The notes: generated by a model from the sequence alone, not told the origin. A DNA stretch of 64,000 bases from Halobacillus amylolyticus (GCF_022921115.1 NZ_CP095075.1:2802001-2866000); one strand, 5' to 3'. Counted from the first letter of the stretch, positions 9,208 through 17,915 are shown. Made by a program: numbers and translations.

Positions 9208-9238
9208 TAAAATAAGGACTCAAGTAGAGTCCTTATTT
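9208..9238 (-). terminator. selD terminator
   Basis: AAATAAGGACTC and GAGTCCTTATTT arms around AAGTA, overlapping the selD stop codon region on the minus strand. Confidence 0.75.
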
Positions 9239-10287
9239 TAAATGACATGGATTCGTCCTTCGTTCCAACTAGTCACTTCACCAATAATAGAAGATTGTAC
9301 ACCGCTATTCGCTAGCTCTTGTTGCAATGCATCGGCTTCAGCTTCAGCTACTGAAATGAGGAGTCCGCCTGATGTCACGGCATCACAAAGGATAAGCTGT
9401 TCGATCTCACTGATATTATTATCGTAGTCAATACTTTCAGCAAGCCATTTATGATTCTTACGTGTACCGCCAGGGATGATATTTTGTTCAGCCAGCTCTC
9501 TTGTCTTAGACAGAACAGGAACATCTTTATTTGATACGGTTATACCAATCTGACTCCCCTTAGCGATCTCAAGCGTATGACCAAGCAGTCCAAAGCCAGT
9601 AACGTCAGTACATGCATTTACCGTGTAGTTTTCCATAGCTTCGGCGGCTTTTTTGTTTAATTCAGCCATAACATTCATGACCTCATCAAGTTCTTCTTTA
9701 TTGAGCAAATCTTTCTTAATAGCTGTTGTTAGAATTCCCACACCAATCGGTTTGGTTAAAATAAGACGGTCTCCTGGCTTTGCTCCTGCGTTGGCTCGGA
9801 TGCGTTCCGGATGAATAGTTCCGGTGACAGACAGGCCAAACTTGGGCTCTTCGTCGTCGATGGAATGTCCTCCGACTAATACAGCGCCTGACTCATTGAC
9901 TTTGTCAGATGCACCAGCCAGGATATCAGCTAAAACACTTTTATCTAGTGTATTAATAGGAAATCCAACAATATTCATGACCGTGATCGGCTTGCCGCCC
10001 ATTGCGTACACATCACTTAAGGCATTAGCCGCTCCAATTTGGCCGAACATATAAGGATCGTCTACGATTGGAGTGAAATAATCCAGTGTTTGGACTAGTG
10101 CTGTTTCATCATTTATCTTATAAACACCTGCATCATCGGATGTATCCAATCCTACAAGTAAATTCGGGTCAGCTACAGATTTCGGTAAATGACGCAAAAC
10201 TTGCGTCAGGTCTTCAGGACCAATTTTGCAGCCTCAACCACCTTTACTAGATAGGGCAGTTAACTTTATGTTTTCATTTCCAGACAT
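9238..10287 (-). CDS. selD: Selenophosphate synthetase, itself a selenoprotein
   Basis: SelD makes selenophosphate from selenide and ATP, the selenium donor for Sec-tRNA. The 349-residue product starts at an ATG preceded by AAAGGAGAG. The catalytic position is a TGA at 10234-10236, codon 18, in the context SSKGG-U-GCKIGPEDL, so this is a Sec-type SelD. The rest matches the AIR-synthase fold (GLDTSDDAGVY, DVYAMGGKP, GGHSIDDEEPK, CTDVTGFGLLGH). A caller stopping at TGA would give a truncated protein starting near 10197. It lies 67 bp downstream of a SenB-like glycosyltransferase gene on the same strand and probably shares its transcript. Confidence 0.95.
10191..10236 (-). promoter_or_regulatory. 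selD UGA(Sec) codon with two candidate SECIS hairpins
   Basis: On the minus strand, 12 nt after the UGA (10234-10236), GGTC-CTGAA-GACC can form at 10221-10209. A stronger 7-bp hairpin GACGCAA-GTT-TTGCGTC follows at 10207-10191, 26 nt after the UGA. The second shares the core CGCAAGTTTTGCG with the hairpin of the SelW-like gene. Confidence 0.5.
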
Positions 10288-10354
10288 CGTACACTCTCCT
10301 TTTCATAAAAGCTTTAAAACAAAGGGATGAAGGGCTCCACGGAACCTGCCGAAC

Positions 10355-11344
10355 CTAGTTCAGGATACTTTTGTAGATCTTAAGAAAATTATCTGCTTCA
10401 TAGGTGCTCGAATGGTAATCGGCAATGTGTTGTTTAGCCTGCTGTCCAATCTTTTGTTTTATCTCGTTATTATTAATGATTTGTTCACCATAATCAAGAA
10501 ATTCGTTTGGACTTTTATAAACAAAACCGTTCTTTTGATGTGTAACAATGCTTCGATTGCCTGGATTATTCGATACCAACACGGGTATACCAAACCCCAT
10601 TGCTTCGATAATAGCGGAAGACTGCCCCTCATCATGAGATGTGTTTAATACAGCATCAGCGGATTGGTAAATCGCTCCCATATTTAGGTGAGGTACTTGA
10701 CCTAGGTACTCGATCCAATCATGTTGGCGAACGAGTTCTTCTACAGCTTGCCCTTCTTGTTCTTCAATTATTGGTCCAACTAACCAAAGGCGTACCCGCG
10801 GGAACTTATCATGCATTTTGCTCATCATCTTAATAGCTTCAGGAACATTTTTTATTTTCCTGATCCCAGCTGGTAAAACAAACAGGAACGTATTTTCTTC
10901 TTTTTTAACAGGTGGATTTTCTTTTGGAAAATTACTGTTCCCTTGTGCAATCGTAAAAATTTTATCTTCAACTTCTGACAATTCGTTAGAGATAACCTCT
11001 TTCGCTTTGTCGTCAAAAACGTGAATGGCTTTAGCCCCTTTTAATGATGCGAAAACATCTTCCCGCTTTTGTTTATCAAACAAGTCATGATTGAGATCCG
11101 TACCTGTGATCGTTACCATATACGGATCTGGCTTCTCGTCTAATTTTTGTATAAATTTATAAAAATGATAAGCATGAAAGCCATGAACAATATCTGCTTC
11201 AGGAAGAGTTGTCCACTGCTTCTCGGTGGTCGAAATAATCTCTGTATCCACATCTAGTTTCTCAAGGCTGTTCGCTATACGTTGGACAGTTACAGTGTTT
11301 CCTCGTGGTTGATGGAAATTAGGCGAAGCCAATAAAACTTTCAT
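10355..11344 (-). CDS. GT4-type glycosyltransferase, SenB-like (candidate selenosugar synthase)
   Basis: A 329-residue group 1 glycosyltransferase of GT-B fold. The C-terminal half has the donor-site pattern HDEGQSSAIIEAMGFGIPVL (E-x7-E type), and the N-terminal half has a TGTDLNHDL segment. SenB proteins, which join selenophosphate to a nucleotide sugar in selenoneine synthesis, share this compact GT4 form and a T-G-T-D-L motif and sit beside selD-like genes. This gene is directly upstream of a Sec-SelD and downstream of tRNA-Sec on the same strand. No senA-like gene is in the window. The glycosyltransferase assignment is firm; the selenosugar role is inferred from context and partial motif resemblance. 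Confidence 0.8.
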   Translation of the reverse strand: MKVLLASPNFHQPRGNTVTVQRIANSLEKLDVDTEIISTTEKQWTTLPEADIVHGFHAYHFYKFIQKLDEKPDPYMVTITGTDLNHDLFDKQKREDVFASLKGAKAIHVFDDKAKEVISNELSEVEDKIFTIAQGNSNFPKENPPVKKEENTFLFVLPAGIRKIKNVPEAIKMMSKMHDKFPRVRLWLVGPIIEEQEGQAVEELVRQHDWIEYLGQVPHLNMGAIYQSADAVLNTSHDEGQSSAIIEAMGFGIPVLVSNNPGNRSIVTHQKNGFVYKSPNEFLDYGEQIINNNEIKQKIGQQAKQHIADYHSSTYEADNFLKIYKSILN

Positions 11345-11400
11345 TTACTACCCATCCTTTAGTTCAATAGTACGCAAATAATTGTGTTACTCCTTTTATC

Positions 11401-11459
11401 TGTACCTTTCCATAACAAAAGATCGTCCAAATGACGATCTTTTGTTATGGAAAGGTACA
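11401..11459. repeat. Perfect 27-bp inverted repeat after tRNA-Sec
   Basis: Positions 11401-11427 and 11433-11459 are exact reverse complements around the 5-nt loop CAAAT. It lies 36 bp downstream of the tRNA-Sec 3' end and about 56 bp upstream of the glycosyltransferase start on the minus strand. The inner AAAGATCGTC/GACGATCTTT part followed by TTTTG could terminate the tRNA transcript, but no long T tract follows the full stem. It may be a terminator, attenuator or RNA-processing site. Confidence 0.75.
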
Positions 11460-11495
11460 AACTAAACTACAGTACTGTGCTTATCTTATTATGTA

Positions 11496-11592
11496 TGGCG
11501 GGACTGTGTGGGAATCGAACCCACCGGAGACGGCACGCGCCTCCCTCAGGGTTTTGAAGACCCAGGGGGACACCAGTCACCCATCCAACCCC
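11496..11592 (-). tRNA. selC: tRNA-Sec (anticodon TCA)
   Basis: On the minus strand the 97-nt sequence runs from GGGGTTGG to ACAGTCCC-GCCA, with encoded CCA. The anticodon stem GGGT/ACCC closes loop CTTCAAA, anticodon TCA. A long variable arm (GAGGCGCG...GTCTC) precedes the T arm GTGGG-TTCGATT-CCCAC, and the T stem abuts an 8-nt acceptor strand, giving the 8+5 helix typical of bacterial tRNA-Sec. The acceptor stem contains two G-U pairs and an apparent G-A mismatch at pair 8. It lies divergently from selB. Confidence 0.93.
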
Positions 11593-11747
11593 ATCTATTT
11601 GAACAATCACATTATACACAGAATTTGTTTTTAAATTCAAGAAAATGAATTCCGCTGACAACAATCTATATAACATTGGAAATCGATTAACTTGAACCAG
11701 TGTTTGTTCCTTATTAAGATATAAGTAATATGTAAGGAGAGAAGCGG

Positions 11748-13658
11748 GTGACGATAATGGATGATACGTACTTTACGATTGGTATGGCGGGCCACATTGA
11801 CCATGGAAAAACAACACTAACGAAAGCCCTGAGTAATGTGGATACAGATCGATTGAAGGAAGAAAAAGAAAGAAGTATTTCGATTGAATTAGGGTATGCC
11901 CCATTACAAATAGAAGAAGGTGTTAACCTATCGATCGTGGATGTTCCAGGACATGAGCGGTTTATTCGCCAAATGATTGCAGGTGTTGCCGGGATTGATC
12001 TCGTCGTGCTCGTGATTGCTGCCGATGAAGGTGTGATGCCACAGACGAAAGAGCATTTGGAGATACTAGAGTTTCTCGGGATTGAACATTGTATCGTTGC
12101 CATTTCTAAAATTGATCGTGTCGATGATGAACTGTTAGAACTCGTTACGGAGGATATTAAAGAGGGGCTTGAAGGAACAATCTTCCGTGATGCCCCATTC
12201 GTTTATGTTGATGGTGTATCGGGCAAGGGAGTAGACAACTTGAAGCAGACGATGCTAAGTGAACTAAAGTCAGTTGAAAGTCGTGATGCTTATGGTTCAT
12301 TCAGATTGCCGGTTGATCAAGTTTTTACTGTACAGGGGCAAGGTACGATCGTCAGGGGGACGGTCTATGAAGGGATTGTTCAAAAAGGGAGTCAGTTAAG
12401 GCTGCTGCCAAAAGATCATAAGGTGAGGGCTCGTCAAGTACAAGTTCATCATAAAGACCAAGAGCGGGCACTCGCCGGGCAAAGGACAGCGATTAACCTC
12501 GGTGGGATCGATAAAGAGGACATAAGCCGTGGCGATGTACTTGTCGCTTCAGATCATTTTCTAGTTACGAAAAAAATTGATGTTTCCCTAAGGTTTGTTG
12601 CCGAGCTGAAAACACCTGTGAACCAACGGATGCCAGTGAAAATCCATGTTGGAACTTCTGAAGTAATGGGGAGAATTGTTTTTTTTGATAGAAATGAAGT
12701 GAATAAAACAGGCGAAGAAGTGCTCTGTCAAATTCAATTGGAGGAAGAAGTCGTTGTTCGTCGAGGCGACCGTTTTATTTTAAGGCGTCCAACCCCTGTT
12801 GAAACCATCGGGGGAGGCTGGGTAATTCAGCCTCAAGGGGCTAAATATCGTTTTGGCAAAGAAACAATAGCTATGCTGCGAAATAAGAAAGAAAGCACCC
12901 CAGAAGATCTGATTGAGGATGTATTGAGCAAGCATGTACTGCTTGATGTTAAACAACTGATTCAACACACCTCATTGGACGAACATGTGGTGAAAGATGC
13001 CGTTACTAGAGGACTAGAAGATAGGTATCTGATCGAGGTGAATAGGCAAAAATATAGCTTAACGAAAACTTTTAATAAGCTTAAGGATGAAATGACTTCA
13101 CAGCTTAAGGATTATCACCAGACCTTTCCAATGAGACTAGGGATGAGTAAAGCAGAGCTTGTTCAGTTGTTTAGTAAAATCTATCAAAAATCGTTTGTCG
13201 AATATAGCCTAAATCAATTGGTTGAAGATGGTCATTTACAAAAAAAAGAGCAGTTTGTTTCCTTAGCAGGCTTTTACCCGGATTTACCTAAACAGTGGAA
13301 ACAGAGGATGCTAGAAGTCATTAATAATCTTGAGAAAGATGGGCTGTCCGTAAAGAAATGGGAGGAGTATGTAACGGGTACACCACTATCGGAAACGGAT
13401 GCTGACGAGCTGGCTGTTTTCCTTGTACAGACAAAGCAAGCCTATCGGTTCATGGAGGATAGACTTATCCACCAATCAGCTGTTGATGATGGTATAGCGA
13501 CATTGAATGAGCAAACAGATGACACATTTGGAATTAAAGAGGCGAAAGATATCCTGGATGTATCTAGAAAATATTTGATTCCTTTTTTAGAGTTGTTGGA
13601 TCAGTTAAAAATCACCACTCGTATAGAAGATAAACGGAAATGGATTAGGAAAGCGTAA
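11748..13658 (+). CDS. selB: Selenocysteine-specific elongation factor
   Basis: SelB delivers Sec-tRNA to the ribosome at UGA codons marked by a SECIS hairpin. The 636-residue product has an EF-Tu-like GTPase domain with GHIDHGKT (15-22), DVPGH (65-69) and SKID (120-123), then beta-barrel domains, and C-terminal winged-helix repeats (about 380-636) that bind the mRNA hairpin. Length is normal. The start is GTG at 11748 with AAGGAGAG upstream; an ATG three codons later is possible. It is followed by the SelW-like selenoprotein and selA on the same strand. Confidence 0.96.
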   Translation: MTIMDDTYFTIGMAGHIDHGKTTLTKALSNVDTDRLKEEKERSISIELGYAPLQIEEGVNLSIVDVPGHERFIRQMIAGVAGIDLVVLVIAADEGVMPQTKEHLEILEFLGIEHCIVAISKIDRVDDELLELVTEDIKEGLEGTIFRDAPFVYVDGVSGKGVDNLKQTMLSELKSVESRDAYGSFRLPVDQVFTVQGQGTIVRGTVYEGIVQKGSQLRLLPKDHKVRARQVQVHHKDQERALAGQRTAINLGGIDKEDISRGDVLVASDHFLVTKKIDVSLRFVAELKTPVNQRMPVKIHVGTSEVMGRIVFFDRNEVNKTGEEVLCQIQLEEEVVVRRGDRFILRRPTPVETIGGGWVIQPQGAKYRFGKETIAMLRNKKESTPEDLIEDVLSKHVLLDVKQLIQHTSLDEHVVKDAVTRGLEDRYLIEVNRQKYSLTKTFNKLKDEMTSQLKDYHQTFPMRLGMSKAELVQLFSKIYQKSFVEYSLNQLVEDGHLQKKEQFVSLAGFYPDLPKQWKQRMLEVINNLEKDGLSVKKWEEYVTGTPLSETDADELAVFLVQTKQAYRFMEDRLIHQSAVDDGIATLNEQTDDTFGIKEAKDILDVSRKYLIPFLELLDQLKITTRIEDKRKWIRKA

Positions 13659-13680
13659 AAATTGATAGGGAGGGGTAACG

Positions 13681-13920
13681 ATGAGTTATAAAGTTACGAT
13701 TGAATTTTGCATGCAGTGAAACTATGCACCAAAAGCCGCAAGTTTTGCGGAACAGCTATTCACTCATTTCCGCACCGAAATTACGGCTATGGAACTGCTC
13801 CCCAGTTCGGGAGGGGCATTTGAAATCAGCGTTAATGGTGAAAAAATTTATTCTAAACTTGAAACGAAACAATATCCTGAAGTGAATCAAATGATTGAAG
13901 TAATGGAAAAACAAGCGTGA
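13681..13920 (+). CDS. SelW-like selenoprotein (Rdx family, CxxU)
   Basis: A 79-residue protein of the SelT/SelW/SelH (Rdx) family. It opens MSYKVTIEF, followed by C10-M-Q-U13; the TGA at 13717-13719 is codon 13. Later features fit the Rdx fold (ELLPSSGGAFEISVNGEKI, then a helix ending VMEKQA). ATG is preceded by AGGGAGGGG. It sits in the 22-370 bp gap between selB and selA, too short and UGA-interrupted for ordinary gene callers. Rdx proteins are small thiol-type oxidoreductases; the partner here is unknown. Confidence 0.92.
13717..13750 (+). promoter_or_regulatory. UGA(Sec) codon and candidate SECIS hairpin
   Basis: TGA at 13717-13719; CCGCAA (13736-13741) pairs perfectly with TTGCGG (13745-13750) around loop GTT, starting 16 nt after the UGA. 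Confidence 0.65.
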
Positions 13921-13931
13921 CCGTCAACAAG

Positions 13932-13966
13932 GTGCCTCATGGAATCAATTTTTGAGGCGCTTTTTT
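13932..13966 (+). terminator. Rho-independent terminator
   Basis: GTGCCTCA pairs with TGAGGCGC and is followed by T6, between the SelW-like gene and selA. Confidence 0.75.
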
Positions 13967-14028
13967 AATAGGTAAATCGGTTTCAACAGTGCTTGAAGGT
14001 AAAAGAGAAATGATGGAGGCTTGAGGAT

Positions 14029-15434
14029 ATGAAACAATATTTACGGCAGCTGCCGCCTGTTCATGAATTACAAAAGCAGGAGCGGTTTGAAAACATCCTA
14101 GCTAAATTTGATATCACTAGAGACCAGTTAACAAAATTTGTTCAACAAGAGATTAATGATATACGGGAACAGATCTTGAATAACAATTTTTCACAAGAAT
14201 TTTTTGAAGGTGGCATAGGGGAAGCTGTTTTTCAACTTACAGAAGGAAGAGTTGAGCAGTGGACCCGAGACCGTTTAACACGTGTCATCAACGGGACGGG
14301 TACAGTGTTACATACAAATTTAGGCCGATCACGACTGAGTGAAAAGGCTGTTCAGCATGTGGCAGATGTAGCCCGAAATTATTCAAATCTTGAATATAAA
14401 GCAACTGAAGGCAAACGAGGGTCTCGCCATGACATTATTGAGGACCTGCTCAAAGAGGTAACTGGAGCAGAAGCGGCCATGGTGGTTAATAATAATGCGG
14501 CGGCTGTTTTCCTCGTATTAAGTGCATTGGCAAAAAATAAAGAGGTCATCGTTTCCCGTGGCCAGCTTGTAGAAATTGGCGGATCGTTTCGTGTGTCATC
14601 GATTATGGAAGAGAGTGGTGCTCGATTGGTAGAAGTTGGAACAACCAATAAAACCCACCTGTTCGACTATGAAAAGGCCGTAAGTTGCGAAACCGCAATG
14701 ATTATGAAAGTTCATACGAGCAATTTTATGACCGTTGGTTTTACAGAATCTGTTGATACGGGAGACCTTGTTGCTTTAAAAAACGAACGGGACTTAGTTT
14801 TTTATGAGGACTTGGGGAGTGGATCCCTTTATGATTTTAAACAACATGGAATAGGTGATGAGCCAGTTGTGAAGGAAGTGATTGACTCAGGTGTTGATTT
14901 GATTTCTTTCAGCGGTGATAAGTTATTAGGTGGACCTCAGGCTGGTATCATCGCCGGGAATAAGGATCTCATCCAAAAGTTGAAAAAACATCAGTTAGCA
15001 CGAGTACTAAGGGTGGATAAAATGACATTTGCCGCATTAGAACAAACGTTAAAATCATACGTGTCAGGAGATGTGCCAACCGAAGAACTCCCGACCGTTC
15101 GTGATGTTACCCGGTCTCCTGAGGAGATAAAAGGACAAGCAGAAACCTTTATGAATGAGCTGCAAGTCAACACATCCATCTATCAGGTGGACATTGTAGA
15201 AAGCACATCTCAAGTGGGAGGGGGACGATGCCTGCTGTTTATCTCCCTACTTTTATTGCTGCTGTCCAGCATGCTTCTCTCCCTGCTCATGAACTGGCGG
15301 CTAAATTAAGGGCAAATACACCAGTTATCGTGACACGCATTCAAGATGAACGAGTGTGTGTCGATTTTCGGACCATTGTAAAAGAGGAAATGACGGAGCT
15401 TGTGGAAGGGTTTTTAGATGTAGGGATAGAATAG
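14029..15434 (+). CDS. selA: Selenocysteine synthase (frameshifted in this sequence)
   Basis: SelA converts seryl-tRNA-Sec to Sec-tRNA using PLP and selenophosphate. The N-terminal and core domains are intact, including GTGTVLHTNLGRS, the PLP-contact region and SFSGDK298LLGGPQAG with the Schiff-base lysine. At the G5 run 15220-15224 the frame breaks: one extra G restores ...SQVGGG-T-MPAVYLP... and continues in the next frame to 15434, giving about 468 residues, the normal SelA length. Because every other Sec gene is intact, the missing base is most likely a sequencing error. It follows selB and the SelW-like gene. Confidence 0.92.
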
Positions 15435-15474
15435 TAGAAATAAGAGTCCAAGTCTTTATGCGAGGAGAATTTGC

Positions 15475-16641
15475 ATGCCAAACTTCGGTAACCAAGTTCA
15501 ATTTAGCTTGTATCAGACAATGCCTAATCCCGATCCTGAAAGACTTCCCGTCGTTTATGAAGAATGGGAAAAGCGGGCGCGTGAAGTGCTGGAAGATGGC
15601 CCCTTCTATTATGTGGCTGGCGGTGCCGGGGGAGAAAGTACGATGCAGGCAAATCTTCAAGCTTTTAATCGATGGAAGATAGTGCCCAGGATGCTTCGTG
15701 AAGTGGATGATCGTGATTTAACCGTAGAATTATTCGGCGACACTTATGATTCTCCCTTGATGCATGCGCCCATTGGTGTTCAATCGATCATTCATCCTGA
15801 TGGTGAGCTAGCCTCTGCTAGAGCTTCTGCTGAAATGGGTGTGCCCTATATTACAAGCTCGGCATCAACAAAGCCTATGGAGGAGATTGCAAAGGCAATG
15901 GGTGATGCGCCGAAATGGTTTCAACTGTATTGGAATAAGGATCAAGATGTAACAGCTAGTTTTGTAAAAAGAGCGGAGGCATCAGGATATTCAGCTATAG
16001 TCGTCACCCTGGATACGCCGATGATGGCTTGGCGGGAATATGATCTGAAAAATGTATATTTACCCTTTCTAATAGGAGAAGGCGTGGGAAATTACTTCAC
16101 TGATCCTGCCTTTTGTTCCAAACTTTCGAAGTCTCCTAAAGTGGATCCTGCTTCCGCCATTATGCATTGGGCGAAAACCTTCGGGAATCCAGGGTTAACA
16201 TGGGATGACATTGCCTTTTTAAGAAAACATACAAGGTTGCCAATTTTGTTAAAAGGAATCCTGCATCCAGATGATGCAAAGCTCGCGTTAGACCATGGGG
16301 TTGATGGAGTTATCGTTTCTAATCATGGCGGCCGTCAAGTAGATGGTGCATTAGGGGCCCTTGAGGCGCTTCCGCAAGTCTGTGATGTGATCCAAGATAG
16401 AATCCCTGTGCTCATGGATAGCGGAATTCGACGCGGGGCAGATGTCATTAAGGCATTGGCTCTCGGAGCAAAAGCTGTGCTTGTGGGAAGACCATGTATG
16501 TATGGTTTAGCTGCAGCGGGAGAACGAGGTGTCAAAGAAGTATTACAAAATATGATGGCCGATATGGATATAACCATGGCACTAGCTGGTGAGAGGTCAG
16601 TCAGCGGGCTGGATAAATCAGTACTTAGGGAATCTAAGTAG
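15475..16641 (+). CDS. FMN-dependent alpha-hydroxy acid oxidoreductase
   Basis: A 388-residue protein of the lactate oxidase / lactate 2-monooxygenase / glycolate oxidase family, a TIM barrel with FMN. Visible family features are FYYVAGGAGGE near the N-terminus, LMHAPIGVQ, SSASTKPMEEIA, the catalytic His in VSNH284GGRQVDG, the MDSGIRRGADVIKALALGA phosphate-binding region and VGRPCMYGLA. It probably oxidises a 2-hydroxy acid such as lactate. ATG follows GAGGAGAATTTGC. It lies 40 bp after selA on the same strand, but no functional link to selenium is evident. Confidence 0.88.
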   Translation: MPNFGNQVQFSLYQTMPNPDPERLPVVYEEWEKRAREVLEDGPFYYVAGGAGGESTMQANLQAFNRWKIVPRMLREVDDRDLTVELFGDTYDSPLMHAPIGVQSIIHPDGELASARASAEMGVPYITSSASTKPMEEIAKAMGDAPKWFQLYWNKDQDVTASFVKRAEASGYSAIVVTLDTPMMAWREYDLKNVYLPFLIGEGVGNYFTDPAFCSKLSKSPKVDPASAIMHWAKTFGNPGLTWDDIAFLRKHTRLPILLKGILHPDDAKLALDHGVDGVIVSNHGGRQVDGALGALEALPQVCDVIQDRIPVLMDSGIRRGADVIKALALGAKAVLVGRPCMYGLAAAGERGVKEVLQNMMADMDITMALAGERSVSGLDKSVLRESK

Positions 16642-16691
16642 CTGTGTTTCCTTTAACATGAACAATATGTGCTGCTTTCGTAACATTGTGA

Positions 16692-16720
16692 ACCCTCTCA
16701 GAAGTTCCGAGAGGGTCCTG
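16692..16720 (+). terminator. Probable terminator hairpin
   Basis: ACCCTCTC and GAGAGGGT form an 8-bp stem between two transcription units; the T tract is missing, so termination strength is uncertain. Confidence 0.45.
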
Positions 16721-16801
16721 AAGGTTATTAAAGTCAGATGATTTTGGCAGATTGATAGAAAGTGGTAAAATTACTATATCAATTAAGAAGGGGGTCTGCA
16801 C

Positions 16802-17092
16802 ATGTCCTTACCTTATTTAAGAGAAGCTATACGAGATGGGGATCAAGAAAAGCTGATCCGTTATGTGCGCCTGCATTTTGGTGATGGAAATGAGGAGGTT
16901 GGGCGTAAGGAAATTGATCAATCGTGGATTGAAGCGCTCAAACTCTTGCTGGATTCACCTGAGACGGATCGCGAATTTATTTTTGAGACGCTTGAAAATA
17001 AGGACGCAGAAACGCTTGCTCACCTCTACTTTCATCTTCATTTTTACTTTTTAAAAAGATCGGAGGAATGGATTCATGACGGAAACCTCTAA
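16802..17092 (+). CDS. Small uncharacterised protein preceding the double-Sec gene
   Basis: A 96-residue, acidic, mostly helical protein with no recognised domain (MSLPYLREAIRDGD start; C-terminal HLYFHLHFYFLKRSEEWI). AAGAAGGGGG precedes its ATG. Its last 17 bp overlap the start of the GrdB-like gene at 17076, so the two are almost certainly co-translated. It may be a partner or accessory subunit of that selenoprotein (inference from overlap). Confidence 0.75.
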   Translation: MSLPYLREAIRDGDQEKLIRYVRLHFGDGNEEVGRKEIDQSWIEALKLLLDSPETDREFIFETLENKDAETLAHLYFHLHFYFLKRSEEWIHDGNL

Positions 17093-17879
17093 TCAGATGC
17101 GGCCAGGTCTTTGGGAGACAGTGAACGAACGATACCCTGGGTCAATGATTACGAAACAAGACAATGTGAAATTAGCTTCACTATACAAGCCATTGTCAGA
17201 GTCGAAGCTAACCTTTGTGAGTTCTGCGGGTGTCCAGCCGATTGGCACAATGCCTTTTGACACGGTTCATCCTGTAGGTGATTATACATATCGGAAGGTA
17301 CCTTCTGGTTCAAAGCCTGAGGATTTGGAAATCCATCAATTGAAGTATCCGACAGTCGGTGCCAATGAAGACCTTAATGTTATTTTTCCAATTGAAAGAC
17401 TACAAGAGCTAAGTAACGAAGGAAAAATTGGCGGGTTAACAGAAAACTTCTTTACCTTTATCGGGTATAATATGGATCCAGATCAATTGGAACAGAAATT
17501 AGCTGAAGATATTGCAGATGCTGTCGTGAAGGACGATGCTGACCTTGCCTTACTGTGCCCTGCATGACCGATATGACATCAGTCTGTCGCGCTCGTGCAG
17601 CGCGCTATAGAACGTAGGGGGATTCCTACAGTATCGATATCAGTAGCTTTAGACGTAACAGAGCATGCCAAGCCGCCAAGGGCCGTGGTCTTACCCTTTA
17701 TGATGGGGCATCACTTCGGAGTACCGCACCACAAACAACTCCAACGTGACATAATACTTGAAGCCCTTGACCATCTTGTTGAAGCAAAAGAAAGTGGGGA
17801 ATTAAAATTTCCACCATACAAATGGTCCCAGGCGAGAAAAGAAGGCAAAGCCATTCAAAAATCACTAGAATCAAACTAA
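17076..17879 (+). CDS. GrdB/PrdB-like selenoprotein 2 with two UGA codons (UxxU)
   Basis: A 267-residue paralogue of the protein at 647-1390. Two TGA codons lie in frame at 17565-17567 and 17574-17576 (codons 164 and 167), in the context LLCPA-U-PI-U-HQSVALVQR. Aligned with copy 1 (APG-U-PVC-QQSAGLVAR), the first U matches Sec and the second replaces the resolving Cys, making a U-x-x-U motif. Sequence on both sides aligns without gaps around the site, so this is not a frameshift. ATG follows GGAGGAATGGATTC and overlaps the upstream small gene. The substrate is unknown. A strong GC hairpin follows the second UGA. Confidence 0.87.
17565..17604 (+). promoter_or_regulatory. Double UGA(Sec) site with candidate SECIS hairpin
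   Basis: UGA codons at 17565-17567 and 17574-17576 precede the stem CGCGC (17588-17592) / GCGCG (17600-17604) with loop TCGTGCA. The stem begins 20 nt after the first and 11 nt after the second UGA, so one hairpin may have to serve both. Confidence 0.6.
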
Positions 17880-17885
17880 TCCATT

Positions 17886-17915
17886 CAAAAAGCCGGGGGG
17901 AGCCTCGGCTTTTTT
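17886..17915 (+). terminator. Rho-independent terminator
   Basis: AAAGCCGGGG pairs with CCTCGGCTTT and runs into T6, closing the double-Sec gene unit. Confidence 0.85.
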
